Positions 26,675 through 35,124 of a DNA stretch of 64,000 bases are shown here, piece after piece. The notes beneath the pieces are model-generated. The model worked only from the letters and a program-made list of their open reading frames with translations. It was not told the origin of the DNA and did not search any database. Position numbers and translations under genes: made by a program. Positions within the stretch are counted from its first letter, which is position 1. Each line of letters begins with the position of its first letter. The DNA is from Deltaproteobacteria bacterium (lineage in GTDB: Bacteria; Myxococcota_A; UBA796; JAFGLY01): the NCBI GenBank assembly GCA_016927815.1, contig JAFGLY010000114.1:1-64000 (forward strand). The letters run 5' to 3'.

Positions 26675-27709
26675 ATGGTGGCACCCCGCGCAGACCTCGA
26701 CTGGCCCCACCTGCCCTTCGCCTACCAGAAGACCGACTTCAACCTCCGGTACACGTTCCGGGACGGCCGATGGGACGCCGGTGTGCTCACCGGCGACGAG
26801 ACCCTGCCCATCCACATCGCCGCCACCTGCCTGCACTACGGGCAGGAGGCCTTCGAGGGCCTCAAGGTCTTCGAGAGCCGGCAGGGCGAGGCCCTGGTGT
26901 TCCGCCTGGACGAGAACGCCCGACGCATGGCCGGCTCCTGCCGGAAGATCCTCATGGAGCCTCCTCCCGAGGCGCTCTTCATCGAGGCCGTCGAGCGGGT
27001 CGTGCGCGCGAACCGTCGCTTCATCCCGCCCTACGGGTCGGGCGCGAGCCTGTACGTCCGACCGCTGGTCATCGGCAGCGGCCCGAGGGTCGGCGTGGCC
27101 CCCGCCGACGAGTACATGCTGGTCGTGTTCGTCACCCCGGTGGGCCCCTACTTCAAGACGGGGTTCAAGCCCATGCCCCTCGTGGTGGAGGAGGAGGTGG
27201 ATCGAGCGGCGCCCCTGGGGGTCGGGGACGTCAAGGTGGGCGGCAACTACGCAGCCGGGATGCGGGCCTCGTACGGCGCCAAGCAGCGTGGCTACAGCGA
27301 GGTCCTCTACCTGGACGCCAAGGAGAAGCAGTACATCGACGAGTCGGGGCCGGCCAACTTCTACGGGATCAGCCCCGAGGGCCAGTACGTCACACCCGCG
27401 AGCGGGTCCATCCTGCCCTCCATCACGAACAAGTGCCTGATCACGTTGGCCGAACAGATGGGCCTGCGTCCCGAGCGGCGGCCGGTCCACGTGGAGGAGA
27501 TCTTCACCTTCACCGAGGCGGGCTGCTGCGGCACGGCCGCGGTCATCACACCGGTGGCCTCCATCACGTGGGGCGACCGCAAGGTGACCTACGGCGACGG
27601 CCAGACCCCGGGGCCGCACTCCACCGCGCTCTACCGACGCCTCACGGCCATCCAGGCGGGGGATGCCCCGGACGAGTGGGGATGGGTCCGCCGGATCCCG
27701 CTCGACTGA
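26675..27709 (+). CDS. ilvE: branched-chain amino acid aminotransferase
   Basis: A 344-residue fold-type IV PLP transaminase catalysing the last step of Leu, Ile and Val synthesis. Markers include LHYGQEAFEGLK (substrate entry), YVRPLVIGSG, VKVGGNYAAGMRA whose Lys forms the PLP Schiff base slightly upstream of the turn, and EAGCCGTAAVITPV, the phosphate-binding block of the BCAT-II group. Length and C-terminus fit. It lies 210 bp from the divergent glycosyltransferase gene and 34 bp before the P-loop gene, which may share the transcript. Confidence 0.93.
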   Translation: MVAPRADLDWPHLPFAYQKTDFNLRYTFRDGRWDAGVLTGDETLPIHIAATCLHYGQEAFEGLKVFESRQGEALVFRLDENARRMAGSCRKILMEPPPEALFIEAVERVVRANRRFIPPYGSGASLYVRPLVIGSGPRVGVAPADEYMLVVFVTPVGPYFKTGFKPMPLVVEEEVDRAAPLGVGDVKVGGNYAAGMRASYGAKQRGYSEVLYLDAKEKQYIDESGPANFYGISPEGQYVTPASGSILPSITNKCLITLAEQMGLRPERRPVHVEEIFTFTEAGCCGTAAVITPVASITWGDRKVTYGDGQTPGPHSTALYRRLTAIQAGDAPDEWGWVRRIPLD

Positions 27710-27743
27710 CCCCCGTGGCCGGGTCCTGCCGGAGGATCGCCGC

Positions 27744-28727
27744 ATGACGCCCTGCCTCGAGACCCTGCTCCTCATCGCCCTGCCCGCCTCCGGCAAGTCC
27801 GAGGTCCGGCGGTACCTGCTCCACCTTCCCCGCGAGCGACGGATCGAGGCGTTCCACGTCGCCGACACCGTCCAGCTCGACGACTTTCCCTACGTCCACT
27901 TCCTCAGGCGCACGGACGAGGAGCTGGTCCGGCTCGGCCAGGCCCGCCGGTTCTACCACGGCCCCAACGCCCGCTTCCAGGTGCTCACCGACTGGGGTCT
28001 GCTGCTGCACCTCGTGAACGACGACTACGCGGTGCTGGCCGATCCCTCGAGGCCCTCCCCGCCCAGGGAGGCCCAGGCTCTGTTCGAGCGGATCGATGCA
28101 GCCCGACGGAGGACGGACGGACCCGTGGTCTTCGAGGGCATGGATCGGGGCCTGCGAAGGGACCTGTCCGACGCGCTGGGGGACGATGCCGGTCGCCTCG
28201 TGGACGAGCTGTTCGGCCAGCGCCCCGCCACCCTCGCCGGCCGCACCGTGGTGATCGAGTTCGCCCGCGGCGGCCCCGAGGGCGCGACCCTGCCGCTCTC
28301 CAAGCCCTACGGCTACCGCTGGAACCTCTCCAACCTCTCCCCGGAGATCCTCGAGCGGGCGGCCGTGCTCTACATCTGGGTGACCCCGGAGGAGTCCCGC
28401 CGCAAGAACCTCGACCGGGCCGATCCGGACGACCCGGGCTCCAGCCTCCACCACAGCGCGCCCGAGTCGGTGATGCACAACGACTACGGCTCCTGCGACG
28501 TCGCCTGGCTGGTCGAGCACGCCGACCACCCCGACACCATCCGCATCGAGGCCCACGGCCGGGTCTACCACCTGCCCATTGCCCGGTTCGACAACCGCGT
28601 GGACAAGACCTCGTTCCTGCGCGGCGATCCCGGCTCCTGGGACGAGGTCCGGGTCCGCGCCCTCCACGAGGCGCTCGCCGGACCCATGGCCCGGCTCTGG
28701 GCCGCGTACCGGGCGCAGGGGGGATAG
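27744..28727 (+). CDS. P-loop NTPase-like protein of unknown role
   Basis: A 327-residue soluble protein with a Walker A-like stretch near the start, LLLIALPASGKSEVRRYL, lacking the usual first Gly (A-L-P-A-S-G-K-S). Further on are VVFEGMDRGLRRDL, which may hold a Walker B-like acid, and VIEFARGGPEGATLPLSKPYGY. The C-terminal third is rich in charged residues (FDNRVDKTSFLRG). It looks like a small-molecule kinase-type fold (adenylate kinase superfamily), but the acceptor is not clear. GGAGG sits 9 bp before ATG. Downstream of ilvE. Confidence 0.72.
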   Translation: MTPCLETLLLIALPASGKSEVRRYLLHLPRERRIEAFHVADTVQLDDFPYVHFLRRTDEELVRLGQARRFYHGPNARFQVLTDWGLLLHLVNDDYAVLADPSRPSPPREAQALFERIDAARRRTDGPVVFEGMDRGLRRDLSDALGDDAGRLVDELFGQRPATLAGRTVVIEFARGGPEGATLPLSKPYGYRWNLSNLSPEILERAAVLYIWVTPEESRRKNLDRADPDDPGSSLHHSAPESVMHNDYGSCDVAWLVEHADHPDTIRIEAHGRVYHLPIARFDNRVDKTSFLRGDPGSWDEVRVRALHEALAGPMARLWAAYRAQGG

Positions 28728-28864
28728 GCGGCAGCGCCGGGCCGCGTCCGTGCCCGCGTCCGTGCGGTGGACGATTCCTGCCGGTCGCGTTCCCCGAAGC
28801 GTGGAGCGGGGATCCTGTGTATCCGCGCGCCGTCCTGGGGCGTACGAGGGTAGAGGAGAGCGCC

Positions 28865-29473
28865 ATGCTCCCACCGATGCATGCCGACGCGGCGGATCCC
28901 GGAGCCCTCCCCGACCTGCAGCGAAGGTTCGCGGACGGGGACACCGAGGCGTTCGGTGCGCTCGTCGGCCCGCACCTCGACCTGCTCTACACCGTCTGCC
29001 TGCGCATGATGGGCAGTCCTGCGGAGGCTGAGGACGTGGCGCAGGAGGCCCTGTGCCGCGCCCTGGACCGGTGCCGATCCTACGATCCCGCGCGACCGTT
29101 CCGGCCCTGGCTGCTCACGATCGCGCTCAACGAGTGCCGCAGCCGCCTGCGCTCGACCTGGTGGCGCCGGGTCCTCGGCCTCGACGCCCGGCAGGAGGAG
29201 CCCGCGGGCGAGGGGCGGGGTGCCGAGGGCCGCGACCTGGATCGCAAGGTGCGCGCCGCGCTCGCGACCCTGCCCCCCCTGTACCGGGAGGCGGTCGCGC
29301 TCTTTCACCTCGACGACCTCTCGTACGAGGAGATGGCCACGGCGAGCGAGGCCAGCGTGCCCGCACTCAAGCAGCGGGTGCGCCGGGGCCTCGTGCTGCT
29401 CGAGGAGGCAGTGGCCCGCCTGTATCCGGACCTCCTCGAGATGCGTACCGTGAGCAGGAGGTACGAACCATGA
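28865..29473 (+). CDS. ECF-type RNA polymerase sigma factor
   Basis: A 202-residue sigma-70 family regulator with region 2 (RMMGSPAEAEDVAQEALCRALDRC, then RPWLLTIALNECRSRLR) and region 4 (LPPLYREAVALFHLDDLSYEEMATA, then ALKQRVRRGLVLLEE). Regions 1.1, 3 and an extra C-terminal domain are missing, as in ECF factors. ATG at 28865 is preferred to the GTG 48 bp upstream because GAGGAG stands 7 bp ahead of it. The gene overlaps the next by ATGA and leads a four-gene unit. There is no zinc-finger anti-sigma gene; the membrane CBM48 protein two genes downstream is the best candidate. Confidence 0.9.
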   Translation: MLPPMHADAADPGALPDLQRRFADGDTEAFGALVGPHLDLLYTVCLRMMGSPAEAEDVAQEALCRALDRCRSYDPARPFRPWLLTIALNECRSRLRSTWWRRVLGLDARQEEPAGEGRGAEGRDLDRKVRAALATLPPLYREAVALFHLDDLSYEEMATASEASVPALKQRVRRGLVLLEEAVARLYPDLLEMRTVSRRYEP

Positions 29474-30141
29474 ACCGCATTCCCTGGATCGTCGTCGTGC
29501 TGGCCGCTGGCCTCTCCACCGAGGCCCTGGCCGGCGAACCCCTGCCCGCCCGCGTGCAGGAAACCGTCCGTCAGGCCGAGGCCGCCGGGCTGCCGGCCGG
29601 GCCGTTCGAGGCCAAGGCCCAGGAGGGTCTCGCCAAGGGCGTGCCCGAGGATCGCGTCGAAGCCCTGCTCCTGCAGATGCGGGAGCGGATGCGCGAGGCC
29701 GACCGGGCCCTGGGCGAACTCGCCCGCGGCTCGGACCGCGCCGAGCTGCTCCAGGCCGCCACCCGAGCCCGCACCGCAGGAGCCAGCGGCGAGGGCCTCG
29801 CCGAGGCGGCCCGGCACACGCACCGCGTGGCTGCGATGTGGTGCCTGGGCGATCTCTTGGGGGCAGGCGTCGGAGAGCGCGAGGCTCTCCGTCTCGTGAC
29901 CCAGGCCTCCCAGGAAGGAGACCCGGCCGGAAGGTACCGGGAGATGGTGGCGGCCATGCAGCGGATGCAGGGCCTGGGCATGGGTCCGGCCGCGGCCGCC
30001 CACCAGATGTCCCAGACCATGGCCCGCGGCCAGCCGCCGCTCGCGGCGGTGCCCGAGCAGGCGGGCGGCCCTGCGCGCTCCGGCGGGGACGCCGACCACG
30101 GCGCCGGCCAGGGTGGCGGGTCCGAGGGCCAGGGGAACTAG
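29470..30141 (+). CDS. exported Ala/Glu-rich helical protein in ECF operon
   Basis: A 223-residue protein with signal peptide MNRIPWIVVVLAAGLSTEALA and a mature part made of amphipathic helices rich in Ala, Arg and Glu, closing in a Gly/Gln-rich tail. I do not recognise a domain. Repeated modules (RVQETVRQAEAAGLPAG, RVEALLLQMRERMREAD, AEAARHTHRVAAM) suggest a helical-bundle periplasmic protein. ATG overlaps the sigma factor stop by four bases, so it is made in step with it. A role as a regulator or cargo of the sigma pathway is inference from position. Confidence 0.75.
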   Translation: MNRIPWIVVVLAAGLSTEALAGEPLPARVQETVRQAEAAGLPAGPFEAKAQEGLAKGVPEDRVEALLLQMRERMREADRALGELARGSDRAELLQAATRARTAGASGEGLAEAARHTHRVAAMWCLGDLLGAGVGEREALRLVTQASQEGDPAGRYREMVAAMQRMQGLGMGPAAAAHQMSQTMARGQPPLAAVPEQAGGPARSGGDADHGAGQGGGSEGQGN

Positions 30142-30150
30142 GAGGTCGTC

Positions 30151-30630
30151 GTGAAGGAGGACCGGACCGGCATCGGAAGCGCACTCGACGTGCACACCGC
30201 GCCCCAGGGCCTGCTCACGCGGGCCCTGGCCCGGCACCGGCGCTCGCCGGCCGCCGGGCGGTGGACGTGGCTCCTCGCCGCCGCGACACTGGCGGTCGGC
30301 TTCGTGGTCGGCCGCTGGTCGGTCCCTCCGCCGGAGCCGACGGCCGTGGCGGAACGCGCTCCCGCGGCCGGGGTGGTCCCGGTCCGGCTGGTCTGCGTCC
30401 AGCAGGGTGCGACCCAAGCGGCGGTCGCAGGATCGTGGAACGACTGGAACCCCGGCGCCACCCCCATGGTCCGGGTCGCCGACGACGTCTTCGCCACGAC
30501 CGTGCTCCTGGAGCGCGGTCGCCACGAGTACATGTTCGTGGTGGACGGCCACACCTGGACCCCCGACCTCGCGGCCGCCACCTGGGTCGACGACGGGTTC
30601 GGCCACCGTAACGCCGTGATCGAGCTGTGA
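30151..30630 (+). CDS. single-pass membrane protein with CBM48-like glycan-binding domain
   Basis: A 159-residue protein. Residues 1-38 are cytoplasmic and basic, 39-58 one hydrophobic helix (TWLLAAATLAVGFVVGRWSV), and about 75-159 an outside beta-sandwich of the CBM48/AMPK glycogen-binding type: VCVQQGATQAAVAGSWNDWN, then VRVADDVFATTVLLERG and HEYMFVVDGHTW, with the aromatic residues of the binding face. The plan is cytoplasmic stub, helix, extracytoplasmic sensor, as in anti-sigma factors, but no HxxxCxxC zinc motif is seen. Start GTG with GGAGG 5 bp ahead. Confidence 0.82.
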   Translation: MKEDRTGIGSALDVHTAPQGLLTRALARHRRSPAAGRWTWLLAAATLAVGFVVGRWSVPPPEPTAVAERAPAAGVVPVRLVCVQQGATQAAVAGSWNDWNPGATPMVRVADDVFATTVLLERGRHEYMFVVDGHTWTPDLAAATWVDDGFGHRNAVIEL

Positions 30631-30643
30631 TGCGGACGGCGCG

Positions 30644-31732
30644 GTGATCGCCCTCCTGCTGGCCGCGGCCGCCTGGCCTGCCGCGCTCGACGCGGGCGGC
30701 GGCCACCTCGCGCTCCTGGGCGGCGTGGACGCCTGGAGCGGGACCGCCGGTCCTGTTGTCGAGGCCCGGATGGGCGGATGGGCGGCCGCCGGGCTCGCAG
30801 GATCCGTGCTCTCGGCAGGCCTGTGGGGCTCGGTGGAGGCGCTGCCGGGCCGGGAGCTCGCCTGGCTGGATGCCTGGACGGGCGAGGTCCGGGTGCGGGG
30901 ATCCAGAGGGCTCGAGCCCGGCGTGGGCCTGCTCGCACGAGGCGGCCTGCTCATGGACCCTGCCTGGGGCGAGGGGGCCCTGGTCGCCTCGGCGCGGGTC
31001 GGGCACGGGGCCGCGTGGATCGAGGGAGCGCTCGGCCCCCTCGTGCGCGGCGAGGCCGAGGTCACCACCGCGGGCGGCCTGGGGAGCCTGGCGGCCGTCG
31101 CGTCGGCAGGGCGGCTGCGGGTGACCGCCCTGGGCACCGCCCGTGCGTTCGCCGACCCGGGGTTCCCCCCCTGGTCTCTGGAGGCCGACCTCCAGGTCGC
31201 GGCCGGGAGCCGCGCCCTCGCGTGGGGGACGGCCGGCGTCGCACAAAGCGCCAAGGCCGAGGTCCTCGACCCCGTGGCGGGCCTCCCGGCACCGGACACC
31301 ACCGTGCTCCGGGCCGGGCTCGGTGGCACGGTCCCGCTTGGGCGCGCCCTGTCGCTCTCCCTCGAGGCGGGGATCGAGACCGGCCTGGGCGACGCCCCCT
31401 ACCTCAGGGAACGCGCCCTTATGGGGCTCGCGGGCCGGTTCGGCGGCGCACGTGCCCACCGGGAGGCTGCCCAGCCGTCCACAGGCGTGCGGTTCACGCT
31501 CGACGCGCCGCGGGCGCACGCCGTCGCGGTGGCGGGCACCTTCTCCGGCTGGGCGCCCCTGCCCCTGGCGCGCGGCCCGGACGGCACCTGGGTGCTCGTC
31601 GTCCCCCTGCCGCCCGGCGAGTACGAGTACTGCTGGCTCGTGGACGGCAAGGCCCGTAGCCCCGTGGAGGCCGCCCGTCGCCGTCCCGACGGGTTCGGCG
31701 GCGAGAACGGGATCGTGGTCGTCGTGCCCTAG
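30644..31732 (+). CDS. exported beta-rich protein with C-terminal CBM48-like domain
   Basis: A 362-residue protein. The first 15 residues are a signal (MIALLLAAAAWPAALDAG). Residues 20-275 are Gly/Ala-rich alternating segments that read like an outer-membrane barrel or repeat (HLALLGGVDAW, GLLARGGLLMDP, EAEVTTAGGLGSLAAV). The C-terminal 75 residues repeat the CBM48-like fold of the previous gene (FTLDAPRAHAVAVAGTFSGW, then PPGEYEYCWLVDG). GTG start. It is the last gene of the ECF operon. The most economical reading is a surface glycan-binding protein under sigma control. Confidence 0.75.
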   Translation: MIALLLAAAAWPAALDAGGGHLALLGGVDAWSGTAGPVVEARMGGWAAAGLAGSVLSAGLWGSVEALPGRELAWLDAWTGEVRVRGSRGLEPGVGLLARGGLLMDPAWGEGALVASARVGHGAAWIEGALGPLVRGEAEVTTAGGLGSLAAVASAGRLRVTALGTARAFADPGFPPWSLEADLQVAAGSRALAWGTAGVAQSAKAEVLDPVAGLPAPDTTVLRAGLGGTVPLGRALSLSLEAGIETGLGDAPYLRERALMGLAGRFGGARAHREAAQPSTGVRFTLDAPRAHAVAVAGTFSGWAPLPLARGPDGTWVLVVPLPPGEYEYCWLVDGKARSPVEAARRRPDGFGGENGIVVVVP

Positions 31733-31769
31733 GGCGCTCGGGGGGGCTCGTGTTCGGGGTGGGGTGGCG

Positions 31770-31790
31770 TTCCGGCCCCGAGCACCGGAA
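31770..31790. terminator. hairpin after the ECF operon
   Basis: TTCCGG and CCGGAA flanking a nine-base loop, 38 bp after the last gene of the ECF operon. There is no T-run, so the call is tentative. Confidence 0.3.
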
Positions 31791-31908
31791 TCGGCGCTGC
31801 CTGGACCTGGGGATCCGGAACAACGCCGTTGCCAGCGGGCGGAAACGTGCACACACTACGGGTAGAGCGCAACCCCGGGCATTCCCACGGGACCTCTCGA
31901 GGCTCCCC

Positions 31909-34900
31909 ATGCTCCTGTCGCTCTTTTTCCTCCTTCTCGGCATGATCCCGCTCCCGCATGCTCCCATCCGGAGCGGACCGCCTGCCGCTCACCTCGACCG
32001 CAGGCCCGCGGTGCAGTGGGCGCTCTCCACCCGCCCGGCGTGGCAGGACTTCCAGGACGCCTGGGGCGGCGCCTGGGGCGTTCGCTGGGACGAGCGCAAC
32101 GGAACCCCCCGCTTCCTGTACGTGCCGGGCGTGCCCCTCTCCCAGGCCGACGCGCTCCTCGAGGACGTGGCCCGGCTCGCGGGCACGGACCCCGCCGGGT
32201 TCGAACTGGCCTCGGAGGTCCGGCGAGGCCAGCAGGTGCTCCGGCGCTGGACGCGCACCTGGCAGGGGGCCGAGGTGGTGGGCGACCAGGTGCTCATGGT
32301 GGCCAAGGAGGGGCGGATCGGCGGCGTGTGGGTGCAGGTCACGCCCATCGCGCCCTGCGACCCGATCCGCCCCGGCGAGGTGGTGCTGCCCGTACCACGC
32401 TTTCCCGCGGGGAGAGAGTGGATCGCCCCGTCCAACGGGGTCCGGGGCGTTCCGGGCTGGGTGGAGCGCGACGGGACCACGGTCACGTGGCGCGATCGCG
32501 AGGGACAGGCCCTGCTCTGCTACGACGAGCGGATGACCGGTGCGATCACGGTCACGCACGAGGTGCGCACCCAGGGTGGCGCGATCGTGGAGGATCCGGC
32601 CCGCGAGGTCACCGTAGTCGACACCCTCGGCACCTCCGACATCACGGACGTCGACGGGCACCACGACCTCGAGGGCGGCGTCACCGTGACCCTCGAGGGC
32701 CCGAGCCTGTGGGTGCTGCAGGACGGGTCCGGGGTCCGGGTGAGCGGGAGCGCGGATCTCGTGCTCGACGCCGGCACGGACCTCTCCTACGCCGCAGCCG
32801 ACGTGCTCCACAACTTCCACGTGGTCTGGGACTGGCTCGCGGATCGCTGGCCCACCCATGCGTGGCTCGACGACCAGGTCCCGGCCAACGTGGGCTTCGG
32901 TTGCGGCCACTGCAACGCCTGGTACACCTCGGGCACCCTGACCTTCCTCCCGCCCCACCCCGATGCCTGCAACGACTTCGGACGGATCGCCGACGTGCTC
33001 TACCACGAGGTGGGGCACGGCATCCACGAGTACATCCTGGCTGGAGGCACGCGGGCGGGCGACGTCTCGGAGGGGGCCGCCGACTTCGTGTCCTGCACGA
33101 TCAACGACGACCCCCAGGTGGCGCCCAACGCCTACGTCGACGGGGGCTACCTGCGGGAGATCGCCAGCGACCGGGTCTACCCCGACGACGTGACCGGCGA
33201 GCCCCACAACGACGGCCTCATCTTCAGTTCCTTCCTCTGGGATCTCCGGGAGGCCTGGATCGATGCCTACGGGGTGGACGGGGGTGTCGAGCGGGCCGAC
33301 GTCCTCTTCCTGGGGACCTTGGAGCAGGGCCCCACCCTGACCGACGTCGCCGAGGCCGTGCTGGTGGCGGACGACGACAACGGGGACCTGTCCGACGGTA
33401 CGCCCCACGCCTGCGCCCTCTTGGACCTGCTCGACGCGCACGGGCTGGGGCCGGGGCCCCTCGGCCTCCTGGTGTTCGACCACGATCCGCTGGAGGATCA
33501 GCCATCGGACGCGCTCCACTACGAGGTCCGATTCTCGCTCACCGACGTCAGCGGCGACTGCGAGGGACGCGGTCCGCCCGGGGTCCGGCTCTGGTACACC
33601 CTCTCGGACGCCGAGGTGCCCGACGTGGACGGTGGCAAGGGCTCCGACGCCTGGGAGGAGGTCTCCCTCCTGGAGGAGAAGGAGGGTGGCTGGATCGGCG
33701 TCATCCCGAGACAGCCCGCCAATACGCGGGTCCGGTACACCATGGAGGCCGTCTCCACGGACGGATCGCAGGCGATCGCCACCCACGAGGGACGCGACGA
33801 GGGGGCCTGGACCTTCTGGGTGGGCGACCAGGAGCGGCTGTGGTGCGAGGGGTTCGAGGCGGGCGCCCCGGGCTTCTCCCACGGCCCGGGAACCCCTGCA
33901 CGCCCGGACACCGCCGGGACCTGTACGGACGAGTGGTCCTACGGCACGCCCGACGGCGCGGGGCCGTTCGACCCGGACCGTCCGTGGGAGGGCGCCACGG
34001 TCGCGGCTACGTCCCTGAACGCCAACTACAGCGCCCTCAACCGCCAGTACCTGAAGTCGCCCACCCTGGACCTCACGGGTGCGGGGCCCATGCTGCTGCT
34101 GTCCTTCCGGCGGTGGCTCACCGTGGAGGACGCTCTCTACGATCACGCCTACCTCTGGGCCGGCGACACCCTGCTCTACGAGAACCCCTCCTCGGCCGAC
34201 GGCAGCCAGCACGTGCTCGACATGGGCTGGACGCTCCGGGACGTCCCCATCGAGGGCGCACTCGACAGCGAGGGCCGCATCGCCTTCGCGTGGACCCTCC
34301 TCTCGGACTCGGGCCTGGAGTTCGGAGGGTGGGCGCTCGACGACGTCTGCGTGGTGGCCCTCGCCGACGTGCCGGGCCACTACCGGGTACGCGACCTCGT
34401 GGCCACCGATGAGGCCGAGGTGGTCTCGATCACCTGGACCCAGCCCTGGGTGGCCCCGCTCTCCCGCACCCTCCTCTTGCGCAAGCAGGCGGGCTGGCCC
34501 GAGGGCCCGGGGGACGGCGAGGTGCTCGATGACGACACCGCGCCCCTGTTCGGCGCGTCCCGGCGGGTGTCGGACCCGGACGTGGCGCCCGGGGAGCGCT
34601 GGTACTACGCGGTGTTCACCGCCGACGGCGACGGCACGTTCCACCTCGCCGTGGTGGAGGGCGAGAACGCGGACGAGGGCGGGCGTCCTTCGCCGGAGGG
34701 GGACACCTCGGAGGGAATCCCCGACACCGGGACCCCGACGACCGACGACACGGGTGCGCCTCGGACCGACGACACCGCCGGAGCGGATCCCCCGAACTGG
34801 AGCGGCACCCCGGGACCCCATCCGGTCGGCGACACGGGTGCGCCTCGGGCCGACGACACCGCCGAGCCCGAGGACCGAGGTCCCGGGTGTGGGTGCGGGT

Positions 34901-35028
34901 CCGGACCCACGCGTGGGGGATGGACCGCCTTGCTCCTGGCGCTGGTCCTGCTGGGGCGGCGCCGGAGCGCTGGGGAGAACCCGCGGGCCCCCGACCCGAC
35001 GGTCTTCGTCCGCGATGTGGGCGCATAG
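31909..35028 (+). CDS. secreted zinc metalloprotease with MYXO-CTERM-like tail
   Basis: A 1039-residue exported protein. A signal segment of about 20 residues is followed by a prodomain-like region (VPGVPLSQADALLEDVARLAG, EVVGDQVLMVAKEGRIGG). The catalytic part has HEVGH at residues 366-370 and the third ligand Glu 388 in SEGAADF, the gluzincin layout of M36/M4-like peptidases. A beta-rich region follows (about 700-860, CEGFEAGAPGFSHGPGTPAR), then an Asp/Thr/Gly linker with a doubled PRTDDTAG unit, then GCGCGSGPTRGG, a hydrophobic helix and GRRRS. About 20 residues follow the Arg cluster. ATG at 31909 gives a signal peptide; upstream in-frame starts do not. Confidence 0.82.
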   Translation: MLLSLFFLLLGMIPLPHAPIRSGPPAAHLDRRPAVQWALSTRPAWQDFQDAWGGAWGVRWDERNGTPRFLYVPGVPLSQADALLEDVARLAGTDPAGFELASEVRRGQQVLRRWTRTWQGAEVVGDQVLMVAKEGRIGGVWVQVTPIAPCDPIRPGEVVLPVPRFPAGREWIAPSNGVRGVPGWVERDGTTVTWRDREGQALLCYDERMTGAITVTHEVRTQGGAIVEDPAREVTVVDTLGTSDITDVDGHHDLEGGVTVTLEGPSLWVLQDGSGVRVSGSADLVLDAGTDLSYAAADVLHNFHVVWDWLADRWPTHAWLDDQVPANVGFGCGHCNAWYTSGTLTFLPPHPDACNDFGRIADVLYHEVGHGIHEYILAGGTRAGDVSEGAADFVSCTINDDPQVAPNAYVDGGYLREIASDRVYPDDVTGEPHNDGLIFSSFLWDLREAWIDAYGVDGGVERADVLFLGTLEQGPTLTDVAEAVLVADDDNGDLSDGTPHACALLDLLDAHGLGPGPLGLLVFDHDPLEDQPSDALHYEVRFSLTDVSGDCEGRGPPGVRLWYTLSDAEVPDVDGGKGSDAWEEVSLLEEKEGGWIGVIPRQPANTRVRYTMEAVSTDGSQAIATHEGRDEGAWTFWVGDQERLWCEGFEAGAPGFSHGPGTPARPDTAGTCTDEWSYGTPDGAGPFDPDRPWEGATVAATSLNANYSALNRQYLKSPTLDLTGAGPMLLLSFRRWLTVEDALYDHAYLWAGDTLLYENPSSADGSQHVLDMGWTLRDVPIEGALDSEGRIAFAWTLLSDSGLEFGGWALDDVCVVALADVPGHYRVRDLVATDEAEVVSITWTQPWVAPLSRTLLLRKQAGWPEGPGDGEVLDDDTAPLFGASRRVSDPDVAPGERWYYAVFTADGDGTFHLAVVEGENADEGGRPSPEGDTSEGIPDTGTPTTDDTGAPRTDDTAGADPPNWSGTPGPHPVGDTGAPRADDTAEPEDRGPGCGCGSGPTRGGWTALLLALVLLGRRRSAGENPRAPDPTVFVRDVGA
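34747..34864 (+). repeat. 34-bp direct repeat, 84-bp period, in the protease linker
   Basis: Copies at 34747-34780 and 34831-34864 differ at one base and encode DTGAPRTDDTA and DTGAPRADDTA. A small in-frame duplication of the Asp/Thr linker just before the sorting tail. Confidence 0.85.
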
Positions 35029-35124
35029 GCGGGTGTTCTCACCCCGAGCGCGATCCTGCTCCCGGCGTGGTCCGGCGGTTCCCGTCGGGCTACGCCCACC
35101 GGGAATGCGTCGGAGGAACCCGCC

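Noticed and set aside
28817-28864. Upstream GTG start of the sigma factor
   Set aside because: The GAGGAG site is placed for the ATG at 28865, and the added residues are not family-like.
31750-31908. Longer N-terminus of the metalloprotease
   Set aside because: The added part is basic and would remove the signal peptide; ATG at 31909 gives one.
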